From Heliocybe sulcata (taxonomy: Eukaryota > Basidiomycota > Agaricomycetes > Gloeophyllales > Gloeophyllaceae), in assembly GCA_004369045.1 (NCBI GenBank), contig ML213506.1, positions 932,264-996,263 on the forward strand: a stretch of DNA of 64,000 bases, in the 5' to 3' direction. Every line of letters starts with the position of its first letter. Position 1 is the stretch's first letter. Shown here in pieces: positions 1 to 10,782 of this stretch. A model generated the notes under the pieces. It made no database searches, was not told the DNA's origin, and saw nothing but the letters and a program-made list of their open reading frames with translations. The translations under genes were made by a program, and so were the position numbers.

Positions 1-1
1 T

Positions 2-1093
2 ACCCAACCAAGGACTGTTACATCTCCAGTGGAGACAGCTCAACTCCCGGTCGGCCACCATACTGGCGCTAACAGGAACTCTCCGACCCATGCTACCTCT
101 CCCGAGCCCGAGTCGTCTTTACGTGAAGAGTCTTCTGGTGTTTTACCCGCAGCCGACCTACCTCTTGCGGAGAACGTCTCTGACCCTCTTTCTCCCTCTG
201 ATACGGAGGTGCCTGCACATTCTCGCTCACAGACCGGCGCCGATAGCAACACTGCCCGCATCCCCAGAGTCGGTCTCGGATTCCTACTGCCCGGGCGGCG
301 CCCAGGGGACTGTCCCGCCATCTTCGCTGCACTGGACGACCTCCCAGGCGCCTCTCTCGCTCAGCCGACGTACGAGGCCGACCTCGTTCCTACCCCTCTT
401 CCTCTACCCAGCTCCGAACCATATGTCATATCCTTCGACAGTCCCTCAGGCAGTCCCCACATCCACAGCCCCGACCCGCAAGCATATCCCCACCACGGCC
501 GGCGTCACCCCAACTTCGACGACTATACCCCCCTTGCCCCGCCCGGTCTGCCCCTACCATCTCCTCACCGCCGCCGACGTGCGCCCATCCTGCTACTAGA
601 CGAGGACGACCTCCCGCTCGCCCCTCCTCCCCGGTACAGCCACCGCGACCGCCGACGCGCGCCTCTCTACCTCCGGCGCGACATGGACGCCTACTTGAGC
701 GCAGACCCCGCTGCCATCGACGAGGACCTCCCCATGTACTCCACTTACGACCCGCTGCTCGTCCGAGCGCTGCGTAGCCGGCGGCAGCGGCCGCATATCG
801 AAGGCTTCCAGGAAACCGAGCAAGCGCGCACCCACCATACCGTAAGACCTCCTTCAAGCGCGAACGAGAATGAACATGAAGAGTCTGAATCCCCTGAGGG
901 CGGCCACCACGGCTTCGTGAGATTCATGGGGCGATTGTGTCGGTCTACGGCGCGATTGTGCACCTTCGCGGACCAATCTAGGGATGGTGTTGAGAGTGGT
1001 TACGGGATGCAAGATAGTGACAGGGTCCCGATGGATGTTATTAGGAGGGAATTAGTGAGGCAGGAAGATGATAGATACCATGACCGATACTAG
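2..1093 (+). CDS. Disordered proline-rich protein, 3' part only
   Basis: The reading frame is open from the first bases of the window to a TAG at 1091-1093, so the gene begins to the left and only about 363 C-terminal codons are seen. The translation is rich in Pro, Ser, Asp and Arg, with repeated DDLPLAPP-like stretches (around 600-640) and no recognisable domain or membrane segment. It looks like an intrinsically disordered protein. The region is strongly GC-biased, so several frames are open here by chance; I prefer this one because it is longest and ends with an acidic and aromatic tail typical of a real C-terminus. The in-frame GTG at 29 is not a start. Function is unknown. Confidence 0.5.
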   Translation, partial: TQPRTVTSPVETAQLPVGHHTGANRNSPTHATSPEPESSLREESSGVLPAADLPLAENVSDPLSPSDTEVPAHSRSQTGADSNTARIPRVGLGFLLPGRRPGDCPAIFAALDDLPGASLAQPTYEADLVPTPLPLPSSEPYVISFDSPSGSPHIHSPDPQAYPHHGRRHPNFDDYTPLAPPGLPLPSPHRRRRAPILLLDEDDLPLAPPPRYSHRDRRRAPLYLRRDMDAYLSADPAAIDEDLPMYSTYDPLLVRALRSRRQRPHIEGFQETEQARTHHTVRPPSSANENEHEESESPEGGHHGFVRFMGRLCRSTARLCTFADQSRDGVESGYGMQDSDRVPMDVIRRELVRQEDDRYHDRY

Positions 1094-1296
1094 TGGCATT
1101 GAATGTCACGAAATATGTAGTCCTTATGTCTTGCATTAATGATCATCACATTACTCTCATTTATATTAAGAGCGGTGAAACCAGTATCGGGATACAGCAA
1201 AAGTCTAACATCAAACAGTATTACGGCTACAAGTTGTCCAAGTATCTTCCAAAAGGATCTAAGCATCGGGGTGCATTTGGGACAATCCCACGTATT

Positions 1297-2732
1297 TCAA
1301 CGGCCGGCTCTAGCGAACCAGGTCTTCTGCTGCGCGCATGTAACATTCGTGCAGCCAGGACAGCGCAGGCCCAACTGCAACGATGTGGGCCGTATCTGGC
1401 CTGCTTTATACTTCTTGAGGTGGTCAGCAGCGATATCTGCCAATGCCCGAATGAAGACGGGAGAATCGTTCAAGGACTCGGCTCGGATGACGTCCATGCC
1501 GTGCTAAACGAATCGGGTACTCAGTACCTATTATCATCGAAGAGCAAAATCAGATACATACCTCCCTGGCCTCCTTCGCATACTCCAAGTCCAACTCGTA
1601 TAACGTCTCGATATGATCGCTCGTAAACGCGATCGGGACAAGTACAGCCCTCTTCCTCCCCAGGCGCCCCAAGCCCTTCAACGCATCACCCGTCTGCATG
1701 CCCATCCACGCAGACGGTCCCACTTGACTCTGCCAGACAAGCCGATAGGGATTGGAGTGCCCGAGGCGGTCCATGACGGCATTGACAGATGCGGAGACTT
1801 CGAGGATGTAGGGGTCCCCGCGGTTGACGACCGACATGGGGAGAGAGTGTGCAGAGAAGAGGAGGACTACGGATGAGCGGACGTCTTCGGGGAACTTTTG
1901 GAGTGCGCGCTCGATGTTTTGAGCGACTGCCTGACGTAAGTACAAGTCAGGTCAATCGAGCAGGGTTATGGACCGACAGCCCACGTACCTCGATGAAACC
2001 AGGATGCGTCCCCCACCTGTCTATAACGCTCCACTCTACTTCGTCTCCAATCTCACCAGCGCGCCCTTTCCTGTACAGCTCGTTCAGACTGCTCCCCGTC
2101 GTACTGCAGCTGTACTGCGGGTACTGCGTGAACGCGACCGCCCTTTTCACCCCGTCCGCCTTCATCTCCCTCGCCGTCTCATCCGTCAAAGGCTTCGCAT
2201 ATCGGAACGCGACGTAGCTCTTATGCGGCGCCGTCTCCGGACTGAGCTCGTCCAGCAGGGCAGCCATACCCTCCCCCTGCATCTTCGTGTAGCGCAAGAT
2301 GGGCGAGCCGCCGCCGATGTCAGCATACTGCTTTTCGATTTGCGGCGTCCTGCGCTTCGCGATGAGAGGCGCGAGGTATTTTTGGAAGGGGAGGGGGATG
2401 AGATCGCCGTCCAGGAAGAGGTTTTTGAGGAAGTCGTGAGTTTCCGCAACCTAGACGCCCATCTCATCAGGTTACAGCATGGCAAACACGCGTTTACGCA
2501 CCGTCGAAGGCCCGCCCATGTTCAACATGACAAGAGCTGAGCGAAATCTTTAGTTTATTCCCAGAACTTCCAAACTTTTGCACCATACCTGTCGGGCTGC
2601 AGACGCGTCAGCGTACACTCCCAGTTAACGAGAATGCCCTCACCTCTTGCCACTACGCGATGCATTCTGCACAGTAGCATACGACCGCGCCAAAGCACGC
2701 GTGAGTGCACTGGTCCTGGGTACGGGCGACAT
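1297..2732 (-). CDS. HEM15: Ferrochelatase, mitochondrial
   Basis: Inserts ferrous iron into protoporphyrin IX, the last step of heme synthesis, at the inner mitochondrial membrane. Six exons join in phase: 2644-2732, 2589-2596, 2502-2536, 1989-2450, 1562-1930 and 1297-1503, giving 389 residues, close to the yeast enzyme (about 393). The N-terminus ([20 protein letters not shown]) is a typical Arg/Ser-rich mitochondrial presequence. Family motifs follow in order: [29 protein letters not shown], the Cys-containing [13 protein letters not shown] block, [10 protein letters not shown] with the catalytic His region, and [12 protein letters not shown]. The C-terminus carries CPGCTNVTC followed by QQKTWF, which matches the [2Fe-2S] ligand motif of animal ferrochelatases and is absent from the S. 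cerevisiae protein. Exon 2 is only 8 bases. The start is the only upstream ATG that gives a presequence in phase. Confidence 0.96.
2589..2596 (-). other. HEM15: 8-base microexon of ferrochelatase
   Basis: CCCGACAG on the minus strand is flanked by an AG acceptor (CTGCAG) and a GTATGG donor. It restores the conserved Ser-Pro-Thr before the first beta strand and joins exon 1 (phase 2) to exon 3 (phase 1). Skipping it would break the frame, so it is required. Confidence 0.85.
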
Positions 2733-3598
2733 GGCGGACGGCGTCGAGCGGGAGAACTTACATGATCACCAACGTCCGCTCCTCCGGCTTTGTAGGCGTC
2801 GCCCGCTTTCGTGGTGTCCATTACTCCGAATCGTACGCAGGTCCGGCGCTTGGTCCAATGGGAGACGGAGACTGACAGATTTAGACGTCGTAAGAGCCTT
2901 TATGGGAATCCCACGGTCCGTACGGTCTACAGTGGACTTACGCAAGACGTCCTAATTGGGCTCATGTGGCGGACCATCGCGAGGGGTATTCGTTCAGACA
3001 GAACAAACCAAATAACCCAGAGGCAGCCCAAATATTATCGAAAGATCATACTAGTTGCCCAGGACTAAGAGGCCGCGAGGTAGTGGAAACACGTCAGGAA
3101 CACGGAAGTGATACACACAGGTCGCTCGCTCGACTTCATGCCTTAGACTGTATACATGCACTGGGATGATCGTCAAGCTAAAGTGCGAGCGAGTCAGAAA
3201 CCATGACGTTGTTAACCAAGCGCTTCCAGCAGAGTGCAGATATCTACAGGCTTTTTTCCACTTAGTAACTGAGGAGGCCTATGATAGGTCTGGCGGATGT
3301 CGACGGTGTTTTCTCCGTCCACATGTTTTCTGGAGGCTCATATTTCCGGCGAAGGCGGCTCCACAACCAGACGTGGTCAAAGTAGTTCTCTACAAAAAGC
3401 AACTAGTACAGTTCTACTGTAATAATAAATAAGGCGTGAACGAGCGTGAACAGCGTTACTCCGAAATGCAGCGAAAGCGGACAGCAATAGAAGTCGTACA
3501 AGGTCCTCCAGCCAGGCGAGAGTCCAAATGAGAAGAAAGGGTAGTGTACACTCGTACATAACATAAGCAAATAAATAGAGCATCAAACGTGAATGGTA
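2733..3598. other. Intergenic, no gene recognised
   Basis: This stretch lies between the ferrochelatase start and the 3' end of the membrane-protein gene. It holds only short open frames with no family resemblance. It should include the ferrochelatase promoter (next to 2733) and the 3' UTR of the neighbour (next to 3598). I see no clear TATA box or repeat. Confidence 0.6.
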
Positions 3599-4870
3599 TC
3601 AGATACCAGTGATATTTCGCATAGGCGACCTGACAGGCACTTGCGGAGCAGGTACGTCAGGCTCAGCCTGCAGCATCGGACAGACATGCGGCGGGGAAGC
3701 AGCCATCTCCTCCCTGCTGAGCAGGACAGAGTTCCCGCGAGGCACTATCACCAAGGGTGCCACGGGTGGTAGCGACGTTCGCCAGGGCGTGCCAGATGAT
3801 TGTGTGTAATCGGAGGGAGCAGGAGATGGGGCGGAGGATGAGGGGCCGAAGAAACTCATCATGGAGCTGCCTGCCGTAGCGAAAGTCATGTCGAGCGGAG
3901 CGGCGAACGTCATATGCGGAAGGTCGTGCGCAGGGTGGGGATTGGGAAGGTCATCGTGGAGAGACACGGGGGCCATGACTGGGACGTTCAGATCCATGGA
4001 TAGCGAGCGTGCGTGACTGTTCAATGTCGCAGCGTCCGGGATTGGAGGCAGCTTGCGCACTTGTGCGCTAAGGCGACGGGTCGCCGGCTGCGCTAACTTG
4101 CCCGGTATTTGAATCGGAGGCAATGGTCTGATACCAGTGCTCATGTTCGCCATAGCGACCGTCTCGGATGGTGCATCCGGCATTGGCTGAGGAGGTGCAA
4201 ATCCGGGGACTGGGGGGAGCATTGACTGTCGCAGAATGCGATCGTGGTCTGACGAAGGTGCAGAAGCAGCTGAATAGACGCTCGCCGAGGTGATAGAACT
4301 CGAACGGCTGAGCGCTGCCACGCCCGACTTGAACCGCATCAGAGGCGACTTCGTGCTCGCCCGTCTAGGAGCCGAGTATTTATCATCGGACCCATTGTCC
4401 GATGGTAATGCTGCAGTACGAGTCTTCCAAATAATCTTCGATGGGCCGCGAGAGACTGGGGAAGAGGGCGGAGGGGAAGATGAGTCTCGCAGCAATGGTG
4501 AACGTTGTAGCGAGGACAGCATCTGGAAGTACTTTGTTGAGCCAGTTGGAGACGGTAACGGTGGATCAGGCATGATCTTCGTCATTCCTGGGGGAAGATC
4601 GAAACTGCTCTTCGACTCCAGGCTCAGACGCCGCACCGGTTTCGGGACTTTCTTCTGCGTCTGCGCCTTTCGCCAACGAGACCAGAAGAAGAACCATACT
4701 ATGAGGAGAAGAAGGACGAATGCGACAATGCCGCAGACTATCCCCACAATTATGGGAGTCTCCAATGCGGTCGTGCTTCGTTTCGACAATGTCTGAGAAG
4801 GAATTAGTCGTCGAGCATCGAACAGGATATTGTACGCAGTCACGCTCACATAAATATTGGCAGGAGCCAT
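3599..4870 (-). CDS. Single-pass membrane protein with long disordered tail
   Basis: A long uninterrupted frame gives 423 residues from the ATG at 4870. A short N-terminal part of about 35 residues is followed by a strong transmembrane helix (TPIIVGIVCGIVAFVLLLLI, then VWFFFW) and a basic stop-transfer stretch (SRWRKAQTQKK). The remaining roughly 350 residues are Pro/Ser-rich and low in complexity, including RRLSLESKSSF and repeated RRxS-type sites that could be phosphorylated. This is the architecture of many basidiomycete membrane proteins with a small outer part and a long cytoplasmic tail. The frame stays open a little upstream to a non-ATG codon at 4912, and Cys-rich open sequence continues to about 5100 in another frame. 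An upstream exon carrying a signal peptide and an extracellular domain is therefore possible. Function is unknown. Confidence 0.65.
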   Translation of the reverse strand: MAPANIYVSVTAYNILFDARRLIPSQTLSKRSTTALETPIIVGIVCGIVAFVLLLLIVWFFFWSRWRKAQTQKKVPKPVRRLSLESKSSFDLPPGMTKIMPDPPLPSPTGSTKYFQMLSSLQRSPLLRDSSSPPPSSPVSRGPSKIIWKTRTAALPSDNGSDDKYSAPRRASTKSPLMRFKSGVAALSRSSSITSASVYSAASAPSSDHDRILRQSMLPPVPGFAPPQPMPDAPSETVAMANMSTGIRPLPPIQIPGKLAQPATRRLSAQVRKLPPIPDAATLNSHARSLSMDLNVPVMAPVSLHDDLPNPHPAHDLPHMTFAAPLDMTFATAGSSMMSFFGPSSSAPSPAPSDYTQSSGTPWRTSLPPVAPLVIVPRGNSVLLSREEMAASPPHVCPMLQAEPDVPAPQVPVRSPMRNITGI

Positions 4871-6795
4871 GCTCGCTAAACCAAACGTTGGGGAGGGCAC
4901 CAAGGCGGCCACGGACGGCCTTTCCCTACGAACTCAGTGTCGGGGAGCGAGAGTGGAAGAAAGCTGACTGCCTCCGCACCGCAGAGACTGATATACATCG
5001 CACTGGACCACCCGCAGATTCCGGCATCAAATGCTCCATAACCGGCGGGCTTCCTTAACGCGATGCAACGGAATGTACAGCCTGACCGTATCCACCGCTC
5101 ACACATCTCGCTGCGGTGGGTGGCAGTTGAACTGTGTGGCTGTGGTCAGATGGCGCTTCGGATCACGCTTTGCCTTCCTCTTTTGGGTCCATTTCCTTTT
5201 GATGCGTATGTATCCGAGGCGGGGACTCGCCAACGATCAACTGGTCCTCAGGATTCAACACTATATAGGCGAAGATAACATTGCATCATGCGCATCTCTG
5301 ATAGCTTCGTCTCTGGACTGAATATTCGTCCGCTTCTCCTGCTGTACCCACATATATACGACAACTCGTGGTACGTAACTCGTTTCGAATGTGGGACCGA
5401 CGCTATTAAAGAAACAGTGAATATTAATCTGGCTCTCAGGGACTTCAGCATTCTGAATACAATAATATCGTAACCTCCTGAAACACTGAAATGACGGACT
5501 CTGCGGCCAGCATCCGACGGGTTCGCTTACCTCGTCATTGCGATCAATAGCGGTGCTTTGCGGCCATTAGATACATCAAGTACCCATCGAGTAAGTTGCC
5601 CGACTCCACTAGCGTGAAGCTGACGATTCCGGGTGTTTGAGATTGACCGGCCATGAGCCCGCTTCGCCTGCTACGTACAGTGTCACCCAAGTTCCTCCGG
5701 TCTCCAGTGCATTGACGGAAGCAAAGGACTTTTTCTCCTAGGAGCTAGTGGGCTTGTTTCTCCCAGGGGGCCTCCGAATAACTGTCCAAGTCTCCATAAT
5801 TCGTAGCGGAATGCTGTCCTACTACGCGAGACGTGCCAGAGATGATGGCAAAATGGAGGTCGTCCATCGTTAGCTGACAACCTCGCATATTGGTGGTCCC
5901 TCCATATATATCCGGCTCCGTGCACGAAGTTGATTTCAGCTTAGTGCGCTGGAGCAGAAGTGTACGGCCTGTGTGCCTATCCGGAGGCTGGGATTTCTCC
6001 AATTTCCCCACCGTATGCGGCTGTCCAGAGACCTACTGTTGAACAGTCGAGTATACGGAATGGCTCCTCCTGTCGACACTCCGAATCCACGGATATCATT
6101 CTCTGAGAACGTCTTCACTTATGGAGAGCAAACTTTCCTGAAGCTCGACAAGCGTGCACTCGGAGGCTGATGCTAGACTGCTCTCTTACTGACTCCTGAA
6201 TCGGTTCAGTATTCGGAATGGCTCTTCCTGGCGACACTCCAATTTCGCATGAATCAATTACATTGACGACACCTTCAGTTGTGGAGGGACCGTGTCTCGC
6301 AAAAGTCTGCAATTGTGCAACGGCACAATCGCACGGCCTCGATGACTGGCGGTCAGAGACCTCAAAAGCTGGGGCCTGCATCCAACGAACCTACTGAGAT
6401 TAGATCTGCGGAAGCACCTCCTTCTGCGTTCTCCGGCGATTCGATCTTCGAAGGCTACAGCGTCCAGTCTGGAGCTCTTCTCCAGCGCGTACCTGGGTCT
6501 CATTAGGAAGACCTCCTTCTCATGTCAAGGTATGGAACCTGAGCTTATTGAGCCGCGTGCGAAGCTTCTTTCGATTTGCCCAAGATATTCCGGAGGCCAT
6601 GTGATCCTTCCCTTTCCCGGTGAACAGCTTGTGCGACAGACAGCAAGAACCAGAAACCCGTGAGGGCAGCTTCAAGATTAGCACAAAATTACATGGGTAT
6701 GTCGAGGTCGTTAATGATAGCTCATACGGTTACAATGGCACTGCTGGAAGTCCTCCAATGACGAATGGTCTAGTGTAGTAGGCGAGAGCGCACAA
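4871..6795. other. Intergenic with a diverged direct repeat
   Basis: No intact gene is recognised. The first 200-250 bases may hold a 5' exon of the membrane protein (Cys-containing open stretch at about 4990-5100, minus strand). Around 6050-6300 there are two related copies of a short sequence, listed separately. The rest has only short unrelated open frames. Confidence 0.5.
6047..6300 (+). repeat. Diverged direct repeat, two copies about 155 bases apart
   Basis: Copy 1 begins at about 6051 and copy 2 at about 6208. Both contain ACGGAATGGCTC/TCGGAATGGCTC followed by YTCCTGNCGACACTCC, about 36 of 39 positions alike, and similarity fades over the next 50 bases (CTTCACTTATGGAG versus CTTCAGTTGTGGAG). 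In the plus frame both read V-Y/F-G-M-A-P/L-P-V/G-D-T-P. This could be a decayed repeat-containing gene or an old local duplication. Confidence 0.55.
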
Positions 6796-8150
6796 TCAGA
6801 GCAAGCAAGCAGTGGAAAGCGCAACTGCGAGAGCGATCAAGCATGACCAAGCTCTTTGCAAAGGCGAATCCAACCCGCCCAGTCTGACAGCAGCGCTAAC
6901 TTTCGAGCCGGTCAAGTTGGACGGCGAAGTGCTGCCCCAGAGACGGAAGTTCCGGAAATATGTGTGAGTTGTTTCGGGCGTAGCCCATGACGAGTCGCTG
7001 CCTGTAGGAGAGAATGGTTACGCGGCTGCGCAAGGAGGTGGTGCAAGAGCTAACGTACCTCCAAAGAATGTCCTACGAAATGATGCCTCCGCTCAATGCA
7101 GGGAAGCCATATGAGGAGAGATCCACTCACGACAGATATAACCCCCCCGCAGTCACGGCATTGCTACTTCGCAGCTGAAGATTCTGCTGAGAGATAGCGT
7201 GGACGTCGTTGTAACTGAGTGGAAGCGTAGCGTGAGTCCACAGAGGGTTGTTCCGGGATGACTGAGATGCAAAAACATACTATAGCGCCACAAAACCATT
7301 GGCCACATCTATGGGATTATTCAATTGCACAAGAAGGGTGATTCGATTCCATCTATACCACCATGATTAGACCAAAATTTGCATTTCCGAAGCGACTACG
7401 CACTGTCCGCTGGCGAAGCTGAACGCTCCACGGTCTATACTTGTACCGAAGTCAGAGTTGCAAATGATATCGCTATCTTTGCATAGGCCATTCGTAGTTG
7501 GCATATAAGCATAGACTGCATGCAATCAGTCTCAGAGCCACAGCAAACACTGTCAGTGTCCACTCACTCTCGCCCTCGCCGTTCTTCCTCCACATAAGCC
7601 TTGTGCTGAAGCAATCAGATCCGTCCGTAGCATTGCTGCCTCCAGAGCATCCGTCTGGGTTAGGCCCGCCCCTGAGCCCAGGGAGCTTTCCACCTTGTAC
7701 CCAGTCGAACCCAGAATCGAAAGCTACCTCGTACGACACCATCATGGACAAGAGGGTAGATGAATCTGAAGTGTTCCAGAGAGAGTATAGCTGAGCGCCT
7801 CCGGTGTCATGGGAGAAGCTCCCGCTCGGATAGGTGACCTGCAGGACTGGCCCGGATGCCACGGGGTCGCTGGAAGCTCCAGGGGTGGTGTCGTTTGGGA
7901 AAGGATCGCTGACGAACTGCAGGTCGGAAGCACCATTCTGTATCCGGCCTTTGCTCAGTCCCCAGTCGGAAAGAATGAATGACTGGGTATCCGAATTGCT
8001 CTGAGTTGCGGAGGGGAACGGTATGCTCGTGCTTGAGCTCATTGAGTATTGCGACGCTAGTGCGTCTGCAGCGACTAGCTGAGCATTGGAGGCCTTGACC
8101 GTTAGAAGTCCATAGCAGATAGCAGATAGCAGGAGTTCTCTATGAATCAT
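6796..8150 (-). CDS. Secreted polysaccharide lyase family 14-like protein
   Basis: Six exons join in phase: 7568-8150, 7404-7515, 7281-7352, 7131-7214, 7059-7072 and 6796-7001, giving 356 residues. The N-terminus (MIHRELLLSAICYGLLTVKA) is a signal peptide. The body shows the pattern I associate with fungal PL14 proteins: GGKLPGLRGGPNPDGCSGG, a CFSTRLMWR block, GEIYAYMPT, a Cys pair (GLCKDSDIIC), GQWNRITLLVQLN, and VALYYNDVHAIS. PL14 enzymes are known to cleave polyuronates such as alginate or glucuronan by beta-elimination; the fungal substrate is not certain. The C-terminus ends in a hydrophobic run (SCLIALAVALSTACLL) with no charged tail, suggesting a GPI anchor at the cell surface. Exon 5 is only 14 bases. 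The PL14 call rests on motif memory, not on a search. Confidence 0.85.
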
Positions 8151-8509
8151 AACTGGCGGTTGGGAAGGAGTTGCAATGAGATTCAGACCGGATAGCCCGT
8201 CGTCGTGCTCAGCTCAGACTCAGTCGTTCCGCGTTGGATGTCAGACCAGCATCCACCGAATGCGTTCGACTAGCGAAGCAATGGTAAAGGGAGAGAAAGA
8301 GGGATGTTATCCTGCCAAGCAAGGGCTCTAGTATTACTACTATAAGCAAGGCGCTTGGCAGAGCGCGACGAAACAAAATCATGGGCGCTTATTGAATTGC
8401 GTGGCTTAACTCCCGCCACACTGGTACTTCGTTCACAGGTCGCTGCTGGCAACGTCCACGAGCTTTCTAAGCTACATATTGGATTTCTTGCATACATGAA
8501 TGCTGAGAC
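8151..8509. other. Divergent promoter region, PL14-like gene and AVT2
   Basis: This 359-base gap separates the divergent starts of the lyase (8150, minus) and the transporter (8510, plus). It contains only short open frames. A tandem AGCAGAT repeat lies just inside the lyase gene at about 8114-8131. No clear TATA box is seen. Confidence 0.5.
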
Positions 8510-10668
8510 ATGATGCTCGGTCGACCTAATCGAGAGAGGGGACAAGAGGGGGAAGGAGAGGTCAGGCAGCCGCTGTTGCATGACCAGGAATCTGCCGACG
8601 ACGACAGGACACTCTTCGCAGTTGCCGACGACGAATTTGAAGATGAAGATAGTCTTCTACGGGAACAGGAAGATGACAGAAGGTCGCATTCCGTTAGATT
8701 CAACGAGGAGGTCCATGTCATCGCGCCTCCTCTACGATCGACTAACCAGAGTCGAGAAACTGGTATGGCATTCGGCTCTTCTAGGCAGACCCTACTTCAC
8801 CCTGGATTGTAGCTTATGAGCTCGACTCGGATGAGTTGGATGAAGAATATACCGAGCAGCTTCGTGATGGCCACACGTCCTCCGGCTCCAGAAGAGGCTC
8901 AGCGCAAAGCATGCCACTCCTCGTGGGTTTGTTGGACGCGTCTGCAGTGCGGAGTGGTCTTGAAGTCGCCATACCCCTTCATGAAGACAACTTGGTTGGT
9001 GCTGTAACGAACGGCCAGATAGATTTGGAAGAGCTGGCTGCTAAGAGGAATGCGGGTGGGGGACTACTCGATTCCATAGCGAACATGGCCAATTCGATTC
9101 TTGGGGCAGGTAATGCCCGTGTAACTACTCGGTTAGCAATAGCAAGTAATAAACGCTCATTCGTGTCTTCTAGGCATAATTGGTGCGACAGATCCTTCGC
9201 CTTGAATTATTGGACCTGATAGGCTTGTCGTGAAGGTTTGCCTTACGCAATGAGGCAAGCTGGCTTGATTACGGGGGTCATTCTCCTGGTCGCGCTTTGC
9301 GCAGTCACGGACTGGACCATTCGCTTGATCGTTATTAATGCGAAGATGAGTGGCGCGACTTCTTATATCGACATAATGAACCGCTGCTTTGGCTCGAGCG
9401 GCCGAGCAGCGGTCTCATTCTTCCAGTTTGCATTTGCGTTCGGCGGTATGTCTAGATAGCCTTCTTTGGGGCTTACTCTAACCCGTACCTTAGGAATGTG
9501 TGCTTTCGGAATCATCATAGGTTGGGTTGTGTGCCTCCTATTCTATTCATGGCTGATAATATTCCTTGTAGGTGATACGATACCTCATGTCATACGCTCA
9601 GTCTTTCCCTCGCTGTCGACTATCCCGGTCATCTCGCTGCTGACGAACCGACAATTCGTCATCGCATTATGCACCCTCTGTGTCTCCTACCCGCTCTCCC
9701 TCTACCGCGACATCCACAAGCTCGCCCGAGCATCCGGCCTCGCCCTCCTTGGAATGTTGGTCATCGTTGCATCCGTCATGATCAAAGCGCCGGAGGTAGC
9801 GCCGGAGCTGAAGGGAGACCCTGACCAGCGATTTACGATCATCGGTCCAGGCGTATTCCAAGCTGTCGGCGTTATCAGCTTCGCATTCGTCTGCCACCAC
9901 AACTCCCTCCTGATCTACGGGAGTCTGCGGACGCCCACCCTCGATCGATTCTCACTCGTGACTCATATATCCACTTTGCTATCACTGGTGTGCTGTTGCA
10001 CACTAGCCATATCCGCATATTTACAATTCACCGACAAGACCCAAGGGAACATCCTCAACAACTTTTCTGGGGTGCGTGAATATAAGTTTAGATTAAATTT
10101 GATTTCCAGGACTTATGTTGATGCTCCGGCAGAGCGACTCTCTAATCAACCTAGCGCGGTTTTGTTTCGGTCTCAATATGTTTACGACTCTCCCTCTAGA
10201 GTTGTTTGTCTGCAGAGAGGTGACCTTTCTAATCACCGCTCCTGATAGTGTGCCTCACAACAGATTAGACAGTCGAACAATACTTTTTCTCACACGAGCC
10301 TTTCAATCTGCAACGGCATGTCCTATTCACCACTAGCATTATCGTGGCGTCTATGTTCAGTAAGCGATATCTACTGCCATCACTCAATGTCAAAACCTAA
10401 CTCTCATGTTGCCATAGTTGCCCTCATTACCTGCGATTTGGGCGTCATGCTCGAGATAACGGGCGGAGTATCCGCAACGGCGTTGGCCTACATCTTCCCA
10501 GCTGCCTGCTACCTGAAGCTAACGGACGCCCAAGTTCCTTGGTATTCTCGTAAAAAACTCCCTGCGTTCATCTGCGCAGCATTTGGCGCGACTGTCCTTT
10601 GTATGTCCTTATTCCTCGCTTTAGGCAAAGCATGGACTCCAGAAGGAGGTGCCAAAATCTGCATGTAG
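8510..10668 (+). CDS. AVT2: AVT2-type vacuolar amino acid transporter
   Basis: A secondary amino acid transporter of the AAAP/SLC38 family. Nine exons join in phase: 8510-8762, 8813-9109, 9174-9182, 9236-9445, 9494-9520, 9572-10071, 10133-10219, 10269-10359 and 10418-10668, giving 574 residues. The first 160 or so residues are acidic, hydrophilic and probably cytosolic. Then comes the first helix with MANSILGAGIIGLPYAMRQAG, and later DWTIRLIVIN, GIIIGDTIPHVIRSVFP, YPLSLYRDIHKLARAS, VISFAFVCHHNSLLIYGSLR and LARFCFGLNMFTTLPLELFV. These align closely with yeast Avt2 rather than Avt3/4, including the CHHN and DTIPHV blocks. About 11 membrane helices are expected. Exon 3 is 9 bases and exon 5 is 27; donor 5 (GTTGGG) is weak. 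Vacuolar or other endomembrane location is inferred from the family. Confidence 0.93.
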
Positions 10669-10782
10669 CAGTCTCAGAGTCTCCATTATGTGAAGCTTGG
10701 ACTAATATATATGATTGGACTTCATGTAACGGACATGGACATTGCTATGCAGGAGCTAAACATGAGATGTAATATATCTTAT

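Noticed and set aside
426-857. Minus-strand 143-codon frame opposite the first gene
   Set aside because: Arg/Gly-rich low-complexity shadow of the GC-rich plus-strand frame; no independent support.
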